64,000 nt of DNA, from assembly GCA_028622995.1 (NCBI GenBank), contig JAJQJQ010000008.1, forward strand, positions 6,820,001-6,884,000, in the 5' to 3' direction. Positions 12,310 through 24,936 of this stretch are shown piece after piece. Numbering within the stretch: the stretch's first letter is position 1; each line of letters starts with the position of its first letter. Origin of the DNA: Panagrolaimus kolymaensis (taxonomy: Eukaryota; Nematoda; Chromadorea; Rhabditida; Panagrolaimidae). Both the position numbers and the translations under genes were made by a program. The notes under the pieces are model-generated. The model saw only the letters and a program-made list of their open reading frames with translations, was not told the origin of the DNA and did no database searches.

Positions 12310-14209
12310 ATGTTGAAACTTTTGGGATTGATAATTTTATTTTTTCTTTCGATTATAATAGTTGATAGCTTTGAAGCTTTACCATATGTTCATATAGATT
12401 TTGCTCATTTTTTTCGATTAGCTCAGTGTCAAGCCAAATGCACGGAAAAATATGGTATCGTTGCAACTAGAACACTTTTGGATGGAACTGAACGAAGATT
12501 TTTTAATGTTTCAAATGATGAATTTAATTGGGTAAGTAATTATAATTTTGATGCAGTTTTTTCAAATTGATCAATAATTTCAACTTTTTTGAAATCTTAT
12601 TTTTCGACATAAAACAAAAAATGGCAAATTTAAAACTAATCTTTCCATTAAAAAACCTTATTTATTTTAGTGCGATCGAGGTTGTTCACATGGAAGAATT
12701 TTTACTAAAAAACAAATTCGATCCACCCAAATTACGGCTGCTTTTAAAGATGGTCAAACTTTTTGGCTTAATTCTGCGACGGATAATGGCACGGATGGAA
12801 AATCCATTATTGAATCAGTTGAAATTCTTTGCATAAATCCCACAATCACGGATCCTCAAACAGGCTTTGTTGATTCACTTACAGCTAAAATAGCTGGAAT
12901 AATTAAATCTGATTTTGTTGCACCCGTTCGATTCATAGTTCAATGGAAACAAATGATCCTTCTTCGAGGCGGAATTTCTGAAGAAACTAAATGGATTACT
13001 GCTTCTGTAAGCTTTGATTTAATTCAATGGAAATGAAAGAATGCATTTTTTAGATTGAAGAATTGCCGATAATGAAAGTTGAACAACTTCAACCTGGAAT
13101 TTTCTATCAATTTTTAATTACCGCTGTTGGGCCAAATGGTCGAATTGGAAAAGGAATTTCAAGTGATTGGCTTCAAGCTCCTTCCATTGGTTCATCCACT
13201 TATCAACCAAGTATGTCGTCTTATTTTAACTAAAATTTAAGCAAATAATAAATCTTACAATTTTAGATACTCCTCTTGAAATTAAATCTCAATTTAATAG
13301 TGATGATGGGATTGCTGCACTTATTTCATGGCCATCAATTGTTCCATTACCAACTACATCTCCTCCATCAGCCACTTCGCGACCATCTTCCGTTGGAACT
13401 ACCTCTCCTTTGACGGGAATAAAATTAACCCCATCGCTTACAAGTTGCCATTTTCATGTACTCATTGAAAATGGAACAAGTACTAATACTGATACATTTG
13501 AAAAGGTCTGTAAATATTCATATCAAGTCCCATAAATAAAAACATTTTGTTTTAGGACGAGTCAGAAGGTTTCTTACTTCGCGATTTGGCATTTTCATCT
13601 GATTATAAAATTAAAGTTCGCACGTTTATCCCAGGGGAATCAAGCGTATTGGAATCTCTTCAAAAATGGCCCCTTGAAACTTCATATAAGTCTGTCAGCT
13701 GTTCAAAAGTTCATGGAAAAGGTTCACTTGAATGTGATCCCGAACCCGTTGAAGACCTTTCCATTGTTGTGAATGTCGCAACTGCTTCAGCCACAATTGA
13801 ATGGAAGCCAGCTGTGGATGCTTCTAAAGTTCTCTTATATCAACTTGTTTATTATCCAATTCCAAGATCATCTGATATCAAATGTTCCATGGATCAAGTA
13901 TCACAATATCTCAGCGCTTCAACAACCCGTTCAACCGTGAATCTTCCAACAAATGCTGAATGTAATTTTGAAGTTAAAATTGTTACATATGATTTGATAG
14001 GGCGTGAAGCTGTTGCTACAAAAACCTTCCATTTTTCTCCTCCAATCGTGGATGAACTTCAAGCTAATATTGCAAGTTTATGGATTATAATAGCACCGGC
14101 ATCAATTTTGCTGTTACTTTGTTTAATCGTTCAATGCGCAAGATGCTGTGATAAGAGACCAAAGAAAGTTGCAGCAATATCATCCAAACCATTACCTGAA
14201 AATGTATAA
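12310..14209 (+). CDS. Single-pass membrane protein with fibronectin type III domains
   Basis: Five exons (12310-12531, 12671-13006, 13054-13210, 13267-13505, 13556-14209) join to 535 aa. The N-terminus is a signal peptide (MLKLLGLIILFFLSIII). A cysteine-containing region follows (CQAKCTEKYG...WCDRGCSHG), then two or more fibronectin-III-like segments marked by VEQLQPGIFYQFLITAVGP and later PVEDLSIVVNVATASATIEW. A Ser/Thr/Pro-rich stretch lies between them (about residues 250-275). A membrane helix (SLWIIIAPASILLLLCLIV) is near residue 495, with a basic cytoplasmic tail. The layout (N-terminal Cys-rich box plus FnIII) recalls anosmin/KAL-1-like adhesion proteins, but no WAP core is evident, so the name is not assigned. 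A TTTTTTTTCAG acceptor lies 19 nt before the ATG, compatible with trans-splicing. Confidence 0.75.
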
Positions 14210-15231
14210 ACTCGTGCATTTTTTTGGTGTTTCGTTTATTTTCCTGGTGATGCTTTACTTTGTTAAGATTTATAAATTCACGAAGTGCCTTTATTCTATG
14301 AGCTTTGATTGTTTATTTGTTTGTACATATATGTAATAGTTGAACGATTTATATTTCCTTAATTTTACGGGTTTTACTTTAATTAATTATATGCTATTTG
14401 TTAGAAATAAAAAATAAAGTTGGAAATTTTCTGGAGGAACTTCCATCTTTTAAAACAAATAACAACTATTGCCACATTTACATATTCAAGATAGTTGCCT
14501 CAACAAGAAGATTATGTTATGAAATAATAAAAACATTCTAACCTTTGATTGTTGTTGACTGAAAGAAAAAATAATCCTGTTTTATTTTTTAAACGCTTCG
14601 GTATTATTTCTCCCACTTTTTTTTAACAAAAAAATAAATCGGAAGTGCACATTGAATCATAATACTTTAACTTTCACGTACACATACATATATTTATCCA
14701 AGTTTTTAACAAAAATAAAAAAACTTCTTTCCATCCTCTTTTTTTATTTCCCCTTTGATTGTGCGCGAATGCAAACATTCTCGATGATGGACTCAAATCG
14801 GCCCTTTTTTTCATCGTCGTTGAAAAAAACTCAAGCATTGATGTTTTTAACTTTTTTGTTTTTCACTGTCGAAAAAAATTGACGTACAGTTGTTTGATGT
14901 ATCCAACTATGTTTTTTTTCTAAATCAAAAGCTCTTGAAAAAAAACTTTATAGGTTGCTTTTTTTTATAAATGAGAGGTTCTTAAAAAAAATGCAGTCGA
15001 TAAAATATTTTATGCAAAATTAAAAAATCTTTTTTAAACTGCTAAATATTTAAAAAATGTTTCGTTTGTTTGTACATGTTTTTTAGTTGCTTTTTGGATT
15101 AAGTAAAAAGGGGATTTTGTGATTGATTGTTCTTTTATTCCTTGACTTGACCTTGATCTTTTAGTTCCTCGTTTTTTATTTTATTTTGTGGATGGATTAT
15201 TTTAATCCATTTTTTTAATTTCAGTTTTGTT
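14210..15231. other. Spacer between FnIII and kinase genes
   Basis: AT-rich sequence with T-tracts; it contains AATAAA-type signals after the FnIII stop (near 14410) and the presumed promoter of the kinase gene. No exon was recognised. Confidence 0.5.
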
Positions 15232-17429
15232 ATGATTTACAATTTTTCTAAAATTATTTGTATTTTATTTATTTCAATAAATATTGTTGTTCAAAGTGGT
15301 GATTATAAATATGACTCATCTTCCAAAAATGACGCTGTTGTTAAAACATTTTCTAATATTTCAAAAAATATAATATCTTTGATTTCAAAGCGAAGCGCTG
15401 AAGATCAAGTAAATAAAGCTTATTTTAGGATTTTACTTTTTATCTTATCGTAAATTTTTCAGAATTCTAAATTGCATCCATGGAATTATAATTATAGTCC
15501 TAAATATGCGCCTTCCAAAGATTGGACTCCGCCATTGAAGCCATCGGATGACGATGATATTCATTCTCGTGATCCTCCGCCCATACATGGCAGAGATCCA
15601 CGGGATCCAGATTATGAAGATTTTTATGAAGAAAAAATAAAATCTTTGAAACATCAAAGTAATCTTGGATGTAAGTTGAATTCTCAAGACTCTTCATTCA
15701 TCTAGTAACCTTTTCTTTTTTTCAGTGGGTCTTGGAATTGGTTTGGGTGTTGGAATTCCAATAATAATAATTATTTGTATTATTATTTTTATTTATTATC
15801 GCCGCTATAGGAACAGAACTGAAGGTAGTCGGTTATCATCGATGGCTTCAGCAATTATGAATCCATATAGCCCTCAAATAGATAACAAAGGTCAATCACC
15901 TTCTCAATCGTAAGTAAAACACTATCGTTTATTTTGAAAAAAGCAAACAAAAAATCCCCTAAAAAGTCATCATTTTTTCCCATTAACAAAAATTTTGTTT
16001 AAAGTTTGTGCTTTGAGCAAACATTGTATTTCCCCTTCTCTTCTCTCTCTAACTTTAAAATGAGTCAATAATAATAATTTCAGTTCTGATCTTTGGGCGA
16101 TGGATCGACAAAATGTTGTCATAGATTTTGAAAATAAACTTGGCGCGGGTGCTTTTTGTAATGTTCATAAAGGAAAAATTAAAGGTTCCGCTGCCGTGAG
16201 ACTGGTATGCCCAAATTTAATTGCACTCCAGCAATTTACTGATTGCGAAGTTGCTATCAAACTTTTACCTCCATTCGCTGATGATATTGCAAGATCAGAT
16301 TTTTCACAAGTATGCTTTTCGCTTTTAGAGGTTTTGATGAAAATAATCTTTTTTTAGGAAATAAATTTCATGAAATCCCTTCATTATCATCCACATTTGG
16401 TTAGCATGCTTGGTTATGTTCCAGATATTAGAAATCCTTTGCTTTTAGTTGAATATTGTGCTAAAGGAGATTTATTACATTTTGTTCGAAATCATCGAAT
16501 TGAAATTGAACATGTTTGTTTTTTGGAAATTTAAAAAATAGAAAAATAAGAAATAAATTGTTTTTAGGGTTATGAAAATAATGAAGGAATCAAAATAAAA
16601 AACCTTATTTCTTTTGCATGGCAAATTAGCAATGGATTGGTATAAATTTTAGAATTTTTGAAGTAAAGTTATTAAAGTTTTTTGCAGGATTATTTGAATA
16701 GTGTTGGTTGCATACACCGTGACGTTGCTGCAAGGAATGTCTTGCTTGATGCAGATAATACATGCAAGGTTTGCCTCCTTTTTTATTCCTGTAATAACCT
16801 TTTCTCATACAACAAAAATAGTATTTCGATTAAAAAAAAGTTGAAACACCATAATTTTTTTTTAAACTTTAATTTCACAGTTATTTTAAGGATCCCATTT
16901 ATATTAGAAACTGACATCTTTTCGTTTTTTTCAGATAGCTGATTTTGGTCTTTGTCGTTTAACCGATAATCTGCTTTATACAGCTCGAGGAGGTCGTTTG
17001 CCAATTAGATGGATGGCACTTGAAAGTTTAAAATCCTTTGAATATTCATTTAAAACTGATGTATGGGCTTATGGAATACTTTTATTTGAGCTTACATCTC
17101 TTGGTGAAGTACCATATTCAACCATCGATAATCAACAATTACTTGATTTCTTAGAAAATGGTCAAAGACTTGCTCGACCTATTTGTTGTCCACCCGAAAT
17201 GTTAGTTTGTGAATTTTTAAAAATTCTTATTTACATTATTTTAAGATATGATATTATGAAAGAATGTTGGCAAACAAATCCAATATCTCGTCCAGCATTT
17301 TCACAAATTTGTGATAAATTAAGACAAATTTTAGAAGCTGCTGCACCCGATTATGGTTATCTTGTTCCTATTTCTTATAATGATAATAGCATTGATTCCA
17401 TTAGAGCAATTAGAGTTGATGATGTTTAA
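15232..17429 (+). CDS. Receptor tyrosine kinase with very short ectodomain
   Basis: Nine exons (15232-15408, 15463-15670, 15726-15909, 16084-16309, 16358-16513, 16568-16639, 16688-16768, 16935-17200, 17246-17429) give 517 aa. There is an N-terminal signal peptide, an ectodomain of only about 100 residues rich in Asp/Pro and without a recognised domain, and a membrane helix (GIPIIIIICIIIFIYYRRYR) near residue 135. The tyrosine kinase domain has the glycine loop GAGAFCNVHKG, the lysine in CEVAIKLL, the catalytic loop HRDVAARN, then IADFGLCR, LPIRWMALES, DVWAYGILLFELTSLGEVPY and the C-lobe CW..NPISRPAF. All catalytic residues are present, so it should be active. Short-ectodomain receptor kinases are typical of the nematode KIN-16/OLD-1 group; membership here is inference. 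The ATG is 7 nt after a TTTCAG acceptor. Confidence 0.85.
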
Positions 17430-17577
17430 AATTTTAATGTACTTTAATTTTTAGTTTTAAATACTTTTTTCTTGCCAATGCTTTAATTTTTGTTGTGATC
17501 TCAAAATTTATTTGTTAACCAAAAACAATAAACGGTTTTAATAAATTTCAAATGGCTTTCGTTATTTTTTTAAATAG

Positions 17578-19332
17578 TTAAGTCATAAAAACAACAACTC
17601 CCAAATCTCCAATAACACATTCTCGAGCCTTTTCCGATCCAATATAAGATAAATTTTCACCACGTTTTGGAAGATAAGTTAAAACACCGAATTTGACATT
17701 TCCATATTTCTCAAAAATATCAGGATTAAAATTCTTAACAATTACATTAATTTCTTTTCGAATAAAATCAAAACTTTTTCCATCTTCCATCATTTGACTT
17801 ACAGATAATATAGCAGTTTTTAATGGTTCAACTGCATCTTCAGCTATTTCTTTCAATTTTTCAGCCATAGTTTCATCATTTTCAGGACTTAGACATAAAT
17901 CTGTGGAATAAGTTGATTGTCGAAAAGTCAAAGTAATTTTATCATCAATTCCAGGGCCATATTGAACTTCCAATTTTTCTTGAATATTCAAATTGCAATA
18001 ACTTATCGCAATTCGATGCTTGGTTTTTTCATTTCCATAAAAAGCTTTATTTAATTCTTCTTCAAAATCTTCAAATGTTGAGTTTACTACCTCGCAACGA
18101 TCTTCCAATTTAGATCGAAAAAGATCAATCAAAGTATAACCATTGGATTTGGTTTTACCAAAGCTTTCAGGAATTGATACAATATTTTTTATATTATTTG
18201 ACTTTAATGTCAACTTTTCCTTTTGTTTTGGAAGTTCATGAAAAAGCATAAAGCAACCTTCAAAAATATTAAATTGAATAAACATGATTGGATTTGAGAA
18301 AAAATGTGGAGTTGAAATTATCGCTATGTGCCAATTAGAAAATCTAAAACAATTCATTTTTGATTGTCTAAATTTTTATTTAAAAAAACCAAACCTCGAA
18401 GTTTTCGATAATAAAATTTGTAACTTTGCTGCAATTTTATTTGGTTCAAGCCCTGTAAAAGTTTCAAGCAAAGCTGGCGGAAAACAAATTTGATATAGTT
18501 CGTCAACATATTCACTAGGAGCTTGGAAATTATAAAGTTTTGGTGTAACTTTAATATTCATTGGGTCAAAGCTATTATCCACAGCTTCAGCATCGCCATC
18601 GATAATTCCATCGGGAAGGGATGGTTTTATTTCAAATATGGCTCCACCAAGTTTATCAATGTATGGTTTTGCTTCCTCCGGAGTAGAAGTGAAAATAAAA
18701 AGAAGCCGAGATAAATCCAAAGGGAATCCAACACCTTTATCAACGAAGTCTTTCAAATTATCGGTATCAAAATTTTTTGTAAAAGCGACAATATCTAAAA
18801 TTTTAATTTAATACAAGGCAATGTTCACAATGATCGAGCAACCTCGGGGATTTCTGCATTGACTTTTTTGAAGGTCGGTAATGATAAAAGCAATTTCAGC
18901 GAAAGCTCTATCAGCTCTTGAAAGTTCCATTAAAATTTGACCAAAGAATTGATTTTGTGGTGGAGATTCCAATGTTGTCAACTTCAACTTTGAAGCAGAA
19001 CAAATAATGGGTTTGGTTCGACGCAAAATAATTGCAACATTTTGAGCTTTTTGCAATGCAGCTTCCGAATCTTTTGATAAACAATAAACTGTTTTTGGTC
19101 CAATCGTTGGAATATCTTTGTTTGAAGCTTCAACCAACCCAATGACTTTATTTTTATATCTAAAAAAAGAAATTTCAAAACAAGAATCAAGATCCACCAA
19201 CTTTAGAGCAGATTCAGCTCCACGGGAATGAAAAATTGTTGTAAGTTTTTGTTGTAAAATTGCTTTAGCATTTGGTGGAGCATTTTCGGCAATTGTAATT
19301 TCAGCAACAATATCTTGAAGAGTTTTACTCAT
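17578..19332 (-). CDS. Unrecognised 551-aa protein
   Basis: Three exons (19332-18843, 18794-18395, 18343-17578) with introns of 48 and 51 bp join in frame to 551 aa. I do not recognise the family. It is soluble-looking: no signal peptide and no clear membrane helix. The N-terminal third is helix-rich (ENAPPNAKAILQQKL), the middle has a CFPPALLETFTGLEPNKIAA segment, and the C-terminal part has a long helix (ETMAEKLKEIAEDAVEPLKT) and ends GDLGVVVFMT. Cysteines are scattered without a zinc-binding pattern. It is convergent with the receptor kinase gene; only 148 bp separate the two stops, so the 3' ends may overlap. Coding status is strong because three long open exons keep phase. Confidence 0.75.
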
Positions 19333-19876
19333 TTTGTCACTAATAAAACACTTTAAAATTGATTGTTTTTATACTTAACATTCATTTCTTTTATATATTT
19401 TTTTGTGATAAGAAATTAGTTAGCTTTGGATGTTACTGAAATGAAAAGAGAATTGTTGTTATCATTTTTTGTTTTGAAAAGGCTTTGTTTCTATGTGAAA
19501 TAAAAGAAAGTCAAATTAACTGCATCGTCAAAGAAAAATGATAGCAATTTTTATTCCATTCTGTTTTCGCATTTTGTATTTTTGATTTTTTTAGTTGAGA
19601 CTTGTTAGCTGTCAAAATAGCTTTTGACAATAAGGATAATGTAGATACTTGCAAGTTAAGTTTTGTAATTCCACATTTGATTTCAATCGAGCTCAAGGTT
19701 TAACGAATTTCAGTTTGAATGAACACAACTTATAATGAAAGCTTTTTTTGCCATCAAAAGGCTGCATTTTTGACTTTATATGTTATAACGTTCACCTTCC
19801 AAACAATTTCCCCATTTCCCCAAAAAATTTATTTATATATTCAAAGATTTTGACTGAACCGTTTTATCGGATATGT

Positions 19877-19892
19877 GGCCCTAAAGAGGGCC
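19877..19892 (-). terminator. H2A mRNA 3' stem-loop
   Basis: On the minus strand the sequence reads CCAAC-GGCCCTCTTTAGGGCC-ACAT: a 6-bp stem with a 4-nt loop, the form of the Caenorhabditis histone stem-loop bound by SLBP. The downstream module GATAAAACGGTTCAGTC plus a GGGGAAATGGGGAA box (about 19807-19826) follows. Confidence 0.95.
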
Positions 19893-19948
19893 GTTGGGAT
19901 AAAAAAAGAAGATGAAGCATTCGACTTTCAACAAAAAGAAGTTGTTGC

Positions 19949-20393
19949 TTATTGGCTTTCGGCACCAGCAGTCTTCTTGGGGAGAAGAACAGCATTGATG
20001 TTGGGGAGGACACCACCTGGAAAAAAATAATAATTTATATAAGCTTAAAAATAAATTATGTTTTAACCAACCTTGAGCAATGGTAACTCCAGCAAGAAGT
20101 TTGTTCAATTCTTCGTCATTACGGACGGCGAGTTGAAGATGGCGGGGATTGATACGACTCTTCTTGTTATCACGGGCAGCGTTACCAGCCAATTCAAGAA
20201 CTTCAGCAGCGAGGTATTCAAGAACAGCGGCAAGATAGACGGGAGCTCCACCACCGACTCGTTGAGCATAGTGTCCTTTGCGAAGGAGACGATGAAGACG
20301 GCCAACGGGGAATTGAAGCCCAGCGCGGGATGAACGAGATTTGGCTTTTCCGCCAGTCTTTGCCTTAGCACCTTTACCACCACGTCCAGACAT
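19949..20393 (-). CDS. H2A: Histone H2A (with one intron)
   Basis: Exons 20393-20072 and 20016-19949 encode 129 aa of canonical H2[21 protein letters not shown] tail, [17 protein letters not shown], acidic-patch [15 protein letters not shown] and [17 protein letters not shown]. The 55-bp intron (20017-20071) falls after GVTIAQ. The protein ends KKTAGAESQ; it stops directly after SQ and so lacks the acidic-hydrophobic end of H2A.X. It is transcribed divergently from H2B (ATGs 342 bp apart), with mirrored TATA boxes 80-85 bp before each ATG. A histone stem-loop lies 57 bp after the stop. It forms the nucleosome core with the other histones encoded nearby. Confidence 0.97.
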
Positions 20394-20735
20394 TTTGATT
20401 GAGAGCGACGAAAGTTTGCTTCGAAGAAAGAATTCGTGAAACGAATGATTTTTTTGTTTTACACTAGGATGCTTTTATACACATCTTTTTTTTGTCGAAG
20501 GGCGGAGTTCAGCCATCGTTGCTGTACATAGCTGCCTTACCCAAGCGACGTGATCATTTCCCGCCAAACATGGCATACAAGCAAGATAGTTCGGGCGCCA
20601 AAAAAATGCGACTGCATTTATAACTCCGCCTATCTCTCAAAAAGTGTTGGGTATAAATGCAGAGACAAAATTTTCATTTTCTTCACTTGACTCATTTTTG
20701 TCAGTACCGTTCTCCAAGCCTCGTCAACTTTAATC
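20394..20735. promoter_or_regulatory. Bidirectional H2A/H2B promoter
   Basis: The 342-bp divergent region contains TATAAAA for H2A (minus strand, 20473-20479) and TATAAA for H2B (20652-20657). Two E2F-like sites lie between them: TTTCCCGCCAAA (20557-20568) and GGGCGCCAAAAAA (from 20593). The arrangement is nearly symmetrical and fits co-ordinate S-phase transcription of the two genes. Confidence 0.8.
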
Positions 20736-21168
20736 ATGCCACCAAAGCCATCCGGAAAGGGAGCCAAAAAGGCCGTCAAATCCCAAAAAACTGCTCGCGT
20801 TGGAGAAGGAAAGAAACGTAGAAAGGCCAGAAAGGAAACTTACTCCATCTACATCTACCGTGTCTTGAAACAAGTCCATCCTGATACTGGTATCTCATCA
20901 AAAGCCATGTCAATCATGAACTCATTCGTCAATGACGTTTTTGAACGCATCGCTGCTGAAGCTTCCCGCCTTACCCATTACAACAAGCGATTAACCATCT
21001 CATCTCGAGAAATTCAAACCGCTGTTCGACTTGTAAGTTTTTTTGCAATTATATTTTAAAATCTTTTAACTAATTTCTTTCTTTTTTTAGATCCTTCCTG
21101 GTGAACTTGCTAAGCACGCCGTTTCTGAAGGTACCAAAGCCGTCACCAAATACACCAGCTCCAAGTAA
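20736..21168 (+). CDS. H2B: Histone H2B (with one intron)
   Basis: Exons 20736-21032 and 21091-21168 encode 124 aa: a Lys/Pro-rich tail, then [52 protein letters not shown] and the end AVTKYTSSK. The 58-bp intron lies between RL and [11 protein letters not shown]. All residues of the histone fold are present. It is the divergent partner of H2A and carries a stem-loop 55 bp after the stop. Confidence 0.97.
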
Positions 21169-21222
21169 GCGTCTTGCATGCTTGCCTCCGGCAAACGAGG
21201 ACTTTATCCTTTTTATCCCAAC

Positions 21223-21238
21223 GGCCCTCTTTAGGGCC
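21223..21238 (+). terminator. H2B mRNA 3' stem-loop
   Basis: GGCCCTCTTTAGGGCC preceded by TTTATCCCAAC and followed by ACATATC. The module downstream (GATAAAACGGTTCTGTC, then TTTGGGGAATGTGGGGAA at 21292-21309) matches those of H2A and H4. Confidence 0.95.
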
Positions 21239-21309
21239 ACATATCCGATAAAACGGTTCTGTCAAAAAACTTTGAATAAATAAATATTATCTTTGGGGAA
21301 TGTGGGGAA

Positions 21310-22840
21310 GGGAGTTTAAGTTCATTGATACACACGCACATTGAAAGAAAATAATCGAACCGATTTAATTTTGTCTTTGTAACAATTGTTAAAACATTGT
21401 CTCCATAAAGTTGTTTGGAAAGTGAAAAGAATCATGAAAATTGTTCACTAATTTTCTAGAAAATTATTGATACAAGATTAATCGTTTGGGTCATAAATAA
21501 TTGTGGATGCGCAATGTTGTTCCATTAAAATTTTATGGCATTGTCCATCACCTTTTTTGAAGGAAAAAAACGGTTGAAAAGAAAATAACAAAAAGACATT
21601 TTCAAGCAAGAAAGTAAAGACCAAATACAAAAAAAAGAAGAATAAACAAACTATTTTGCTTAACATGAAAGAATCAAATAAGAGAGTGGCAAAGTAAAAT
21701 TTAATTTCAAGCATGTGTGTTTGTTTATTTATGGATCAAAATTTAGCTTTAATCATCGATTCAAAAAAAATATTGAAAGATTCAGTTCTTTTGGAAATTT
21801 TGAATGAATTGTGTGCTAATAAATTCAAGCGTTGAAGCAGAGGGGATCTTTGTTTCCTTGAAATTTAAATTTTTAATGCTTCTTTTTTTTATAAAAGCTG
21901 AAGTATGAAATAAAGTGGATATCTTTAATACAAAATTAATAACTATATTCTTAAATACATAGGAAAAAAATGTTACAGACTTTGAGGTGTAAAAAACAAA
22001 AGATTGTTGCGATTTTAATTTTTGACGCTTTATTTTTTCAATGAAAGTTTGTACGTAATATTTAACGGATCTCTTCTATCATAGATAAAAGACATCATTT
22101 TCTTAAAACTTTTGCATGCATCGAAGTTTCAAAAATTCTTTTAATTTTGTTTTATGTTTAAATAATAAATGCATTTGCGAATAAAAGCGAAAATAAATTT
22201 TTCAAAAAATAGAACTAAACTAAATTGAATTTCGCAATAATTATTTATAATATAAATTCCGAAATCAACCAATCGGCTATAAAATAAAAAAAGGAGTTGA
22301 CAAAAAAGGAGTTTTCTAAAAATAAAAATTTTATAAACATCTTTCATCGTAATAATTATTTTTAATTTTGGGTATTTTAACACACATTTCATCTCATTTA
22401 ATGATTTTATACTTTTTCTATCAAAGATTTATTAATTTTAAAACCGCCTTTACAATAATATGTGTAACAATTCATTTTTTTCTCTGAACTCGAAATTAAA
22501 TCATTTAGTTAGCTTTTGTTTAAATTTGAATATGCATTTACCAAATTAATTAAGTCGAATTCTTTGGGGCTTTTGATTTTTTATTCTATAATTAACATGA
22601 ATTATTGTTGTCGCTAGCTTTATTTTAAGGCATTCATTTTTGCAGATATATGTATACTGTAGCTGCAGTTGTTTTTCTCCAGTTTGATCATTGTCTCAAT
22701 TGCTTGCCTTCCTTACAAAAAATCAATGTGCCAAATCGATTTTTTCTTGACCGTCCATTTTGCTTTCCCCTTTTTTCCCATCCCTTGACATACCCTGCCT
22801 TTTTTTTCAGAGGCACGAGGAATGCAACAAGCCACTCTTA
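21310..22840. other. Spacer between H2B and H4
   Basis: AT-rich sequence with no recognisable exon. In particular, no linker histone H1 gene was seen here. Confidence 0.5.
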
Positions 22841-22841
22841 C

Positions 22842-23458
<617 letters not shown>

Positions 23459-23539
23459 ACATATCTCGATAAAAAGTTCAGTCAAAAACTTTTGAGATTA
23501 AATAAATAAAATCTTTTTTTGGGGAAAATGGGGAATTTG

Positions 23540-24936
23540 GAATACATGTGAAAAAGCAATTTGTTGAAGATGTTATCGTATTTGTAATAAAGCAAAATTT
23601 CGAAAAAAAAGTCTTGTTCATGAAATAAAACTTCGAGAGTTCTTTAATCAGAATATATTTGAGAAAAACAAAAAAGAAGATTTGGAATTTATTAGACATT
23701 TTTCAAAGCTATCGCCTGTAATTTGTCTTCCCTGTTCGTCTTGAATAAAACGAAAAAAAAAAGTATCAAAAAAACTTCGGTATAAATTTTTACTGGGTTC
23801 TATATTAAATGGATGGCAAAATTTCTCGAATAGTTGAAACATTCAAAAATTAGATGACTTTAATGGAAGGAGTTAATTTTTTAATAAATCAAAGTTAACG
23901 AAGCTTTTTTATCATAGGTAATTTTGTTTGAGAATGACCAATTATAGTTGCCATCGGCTTTTGAAAATTTAGCAACGCGTTTCAAGCTTGCATCTAATTT
24001 TTTCGTCAAAAAAGTTTTGAACTTTCTCTTCATTGACAAAAGAAGCCTCTCATCACATTTTTAAGAATTTTATGAATTTGTATCGTCAAAAGTTGTTGCA
24101 ACAACTTTCATCTTGAAGTAACAACAATTTGTAATTTTGATGACTTAATTCACTTTTCTATCTTTGGTTCTTTTTTGAATATAAATTTTTGATATTTTTA
24201 TTTTTTGTGCAGCAGCATTGATTTTATTTATTATTATTATGGCGGGAAAGAACGGGCTTTAGTGACCTGGTTGATGGCGTCCATAAAAGTGACGACGCGC
24301 GATGGTGCAGATGCACTATAGTTATTACCAACAACTAGTAGTACCATTTTGGCGGGAAAGCCATGAATACATTGGTTATTTTTATCGATCTAAGCAAAAT
24401 AAATAATAAAAAGGATGCACAATCGTTGGAAAAACGTTTGAAACATTTTTAGAAACTTTTTTTAAATAGCCATCAAACTATGTGACAAATAACTATCCGC
24501 CAAAAGCTACAGAAACTTTAACCATTCCTTAGGGTAATAAAGCTTTAATGCAGTGCGACAAAAGACTTTGAAAAGCAAGGATGATTGCAAATGTTAGAAA
24601 CTGTACTCGTTTTTTTGTTGTGAATCTTTTATTTACGGTATTTATTCATTTTAATTTTGAAAGAAAAGATGCAAGAAAGTTTTTTTTGATACTTTCATAA
24701 GCTTGAACCAAATTTTAGACTTGATGAAACAATAACAAAAGAATTTTTTTAAAGTAAAGAAGAACAAAAAAATTTTAAGCTTAAAAAAAGAAACAATAAA
24801 ATGAAAATATATATATTGTAAAGAATTGAGAAGAAAATGAAGAAAGCATTGCTCAAAGAGGATTCAAAAAATGCAAAAGCCAAATAGCAAAAAGTATGAA
24901 ATGACCGGAAAATACATTTTTTTAGCAGAAAGTTTA
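23540..24936. other. Spacer between H4 and SLBP
   Basis: No exon recognised. Two copies of the E2F-like sequence GGCGGGAAAG (24241-24250 and 24351-24360) lie here without an evident gene; see findings. Confidence 0.45.

Noticed and set aside
15445..15705. Overlapping minus-strand open frames opposite the kinase ectodomain
   Set aside because: Shadows of the coding exon 15463-15670; no splice or start context.
20073..20383. Open frames antisense and offset to H2A
   Set aside because: Shadows of the H2A exon on other frames.
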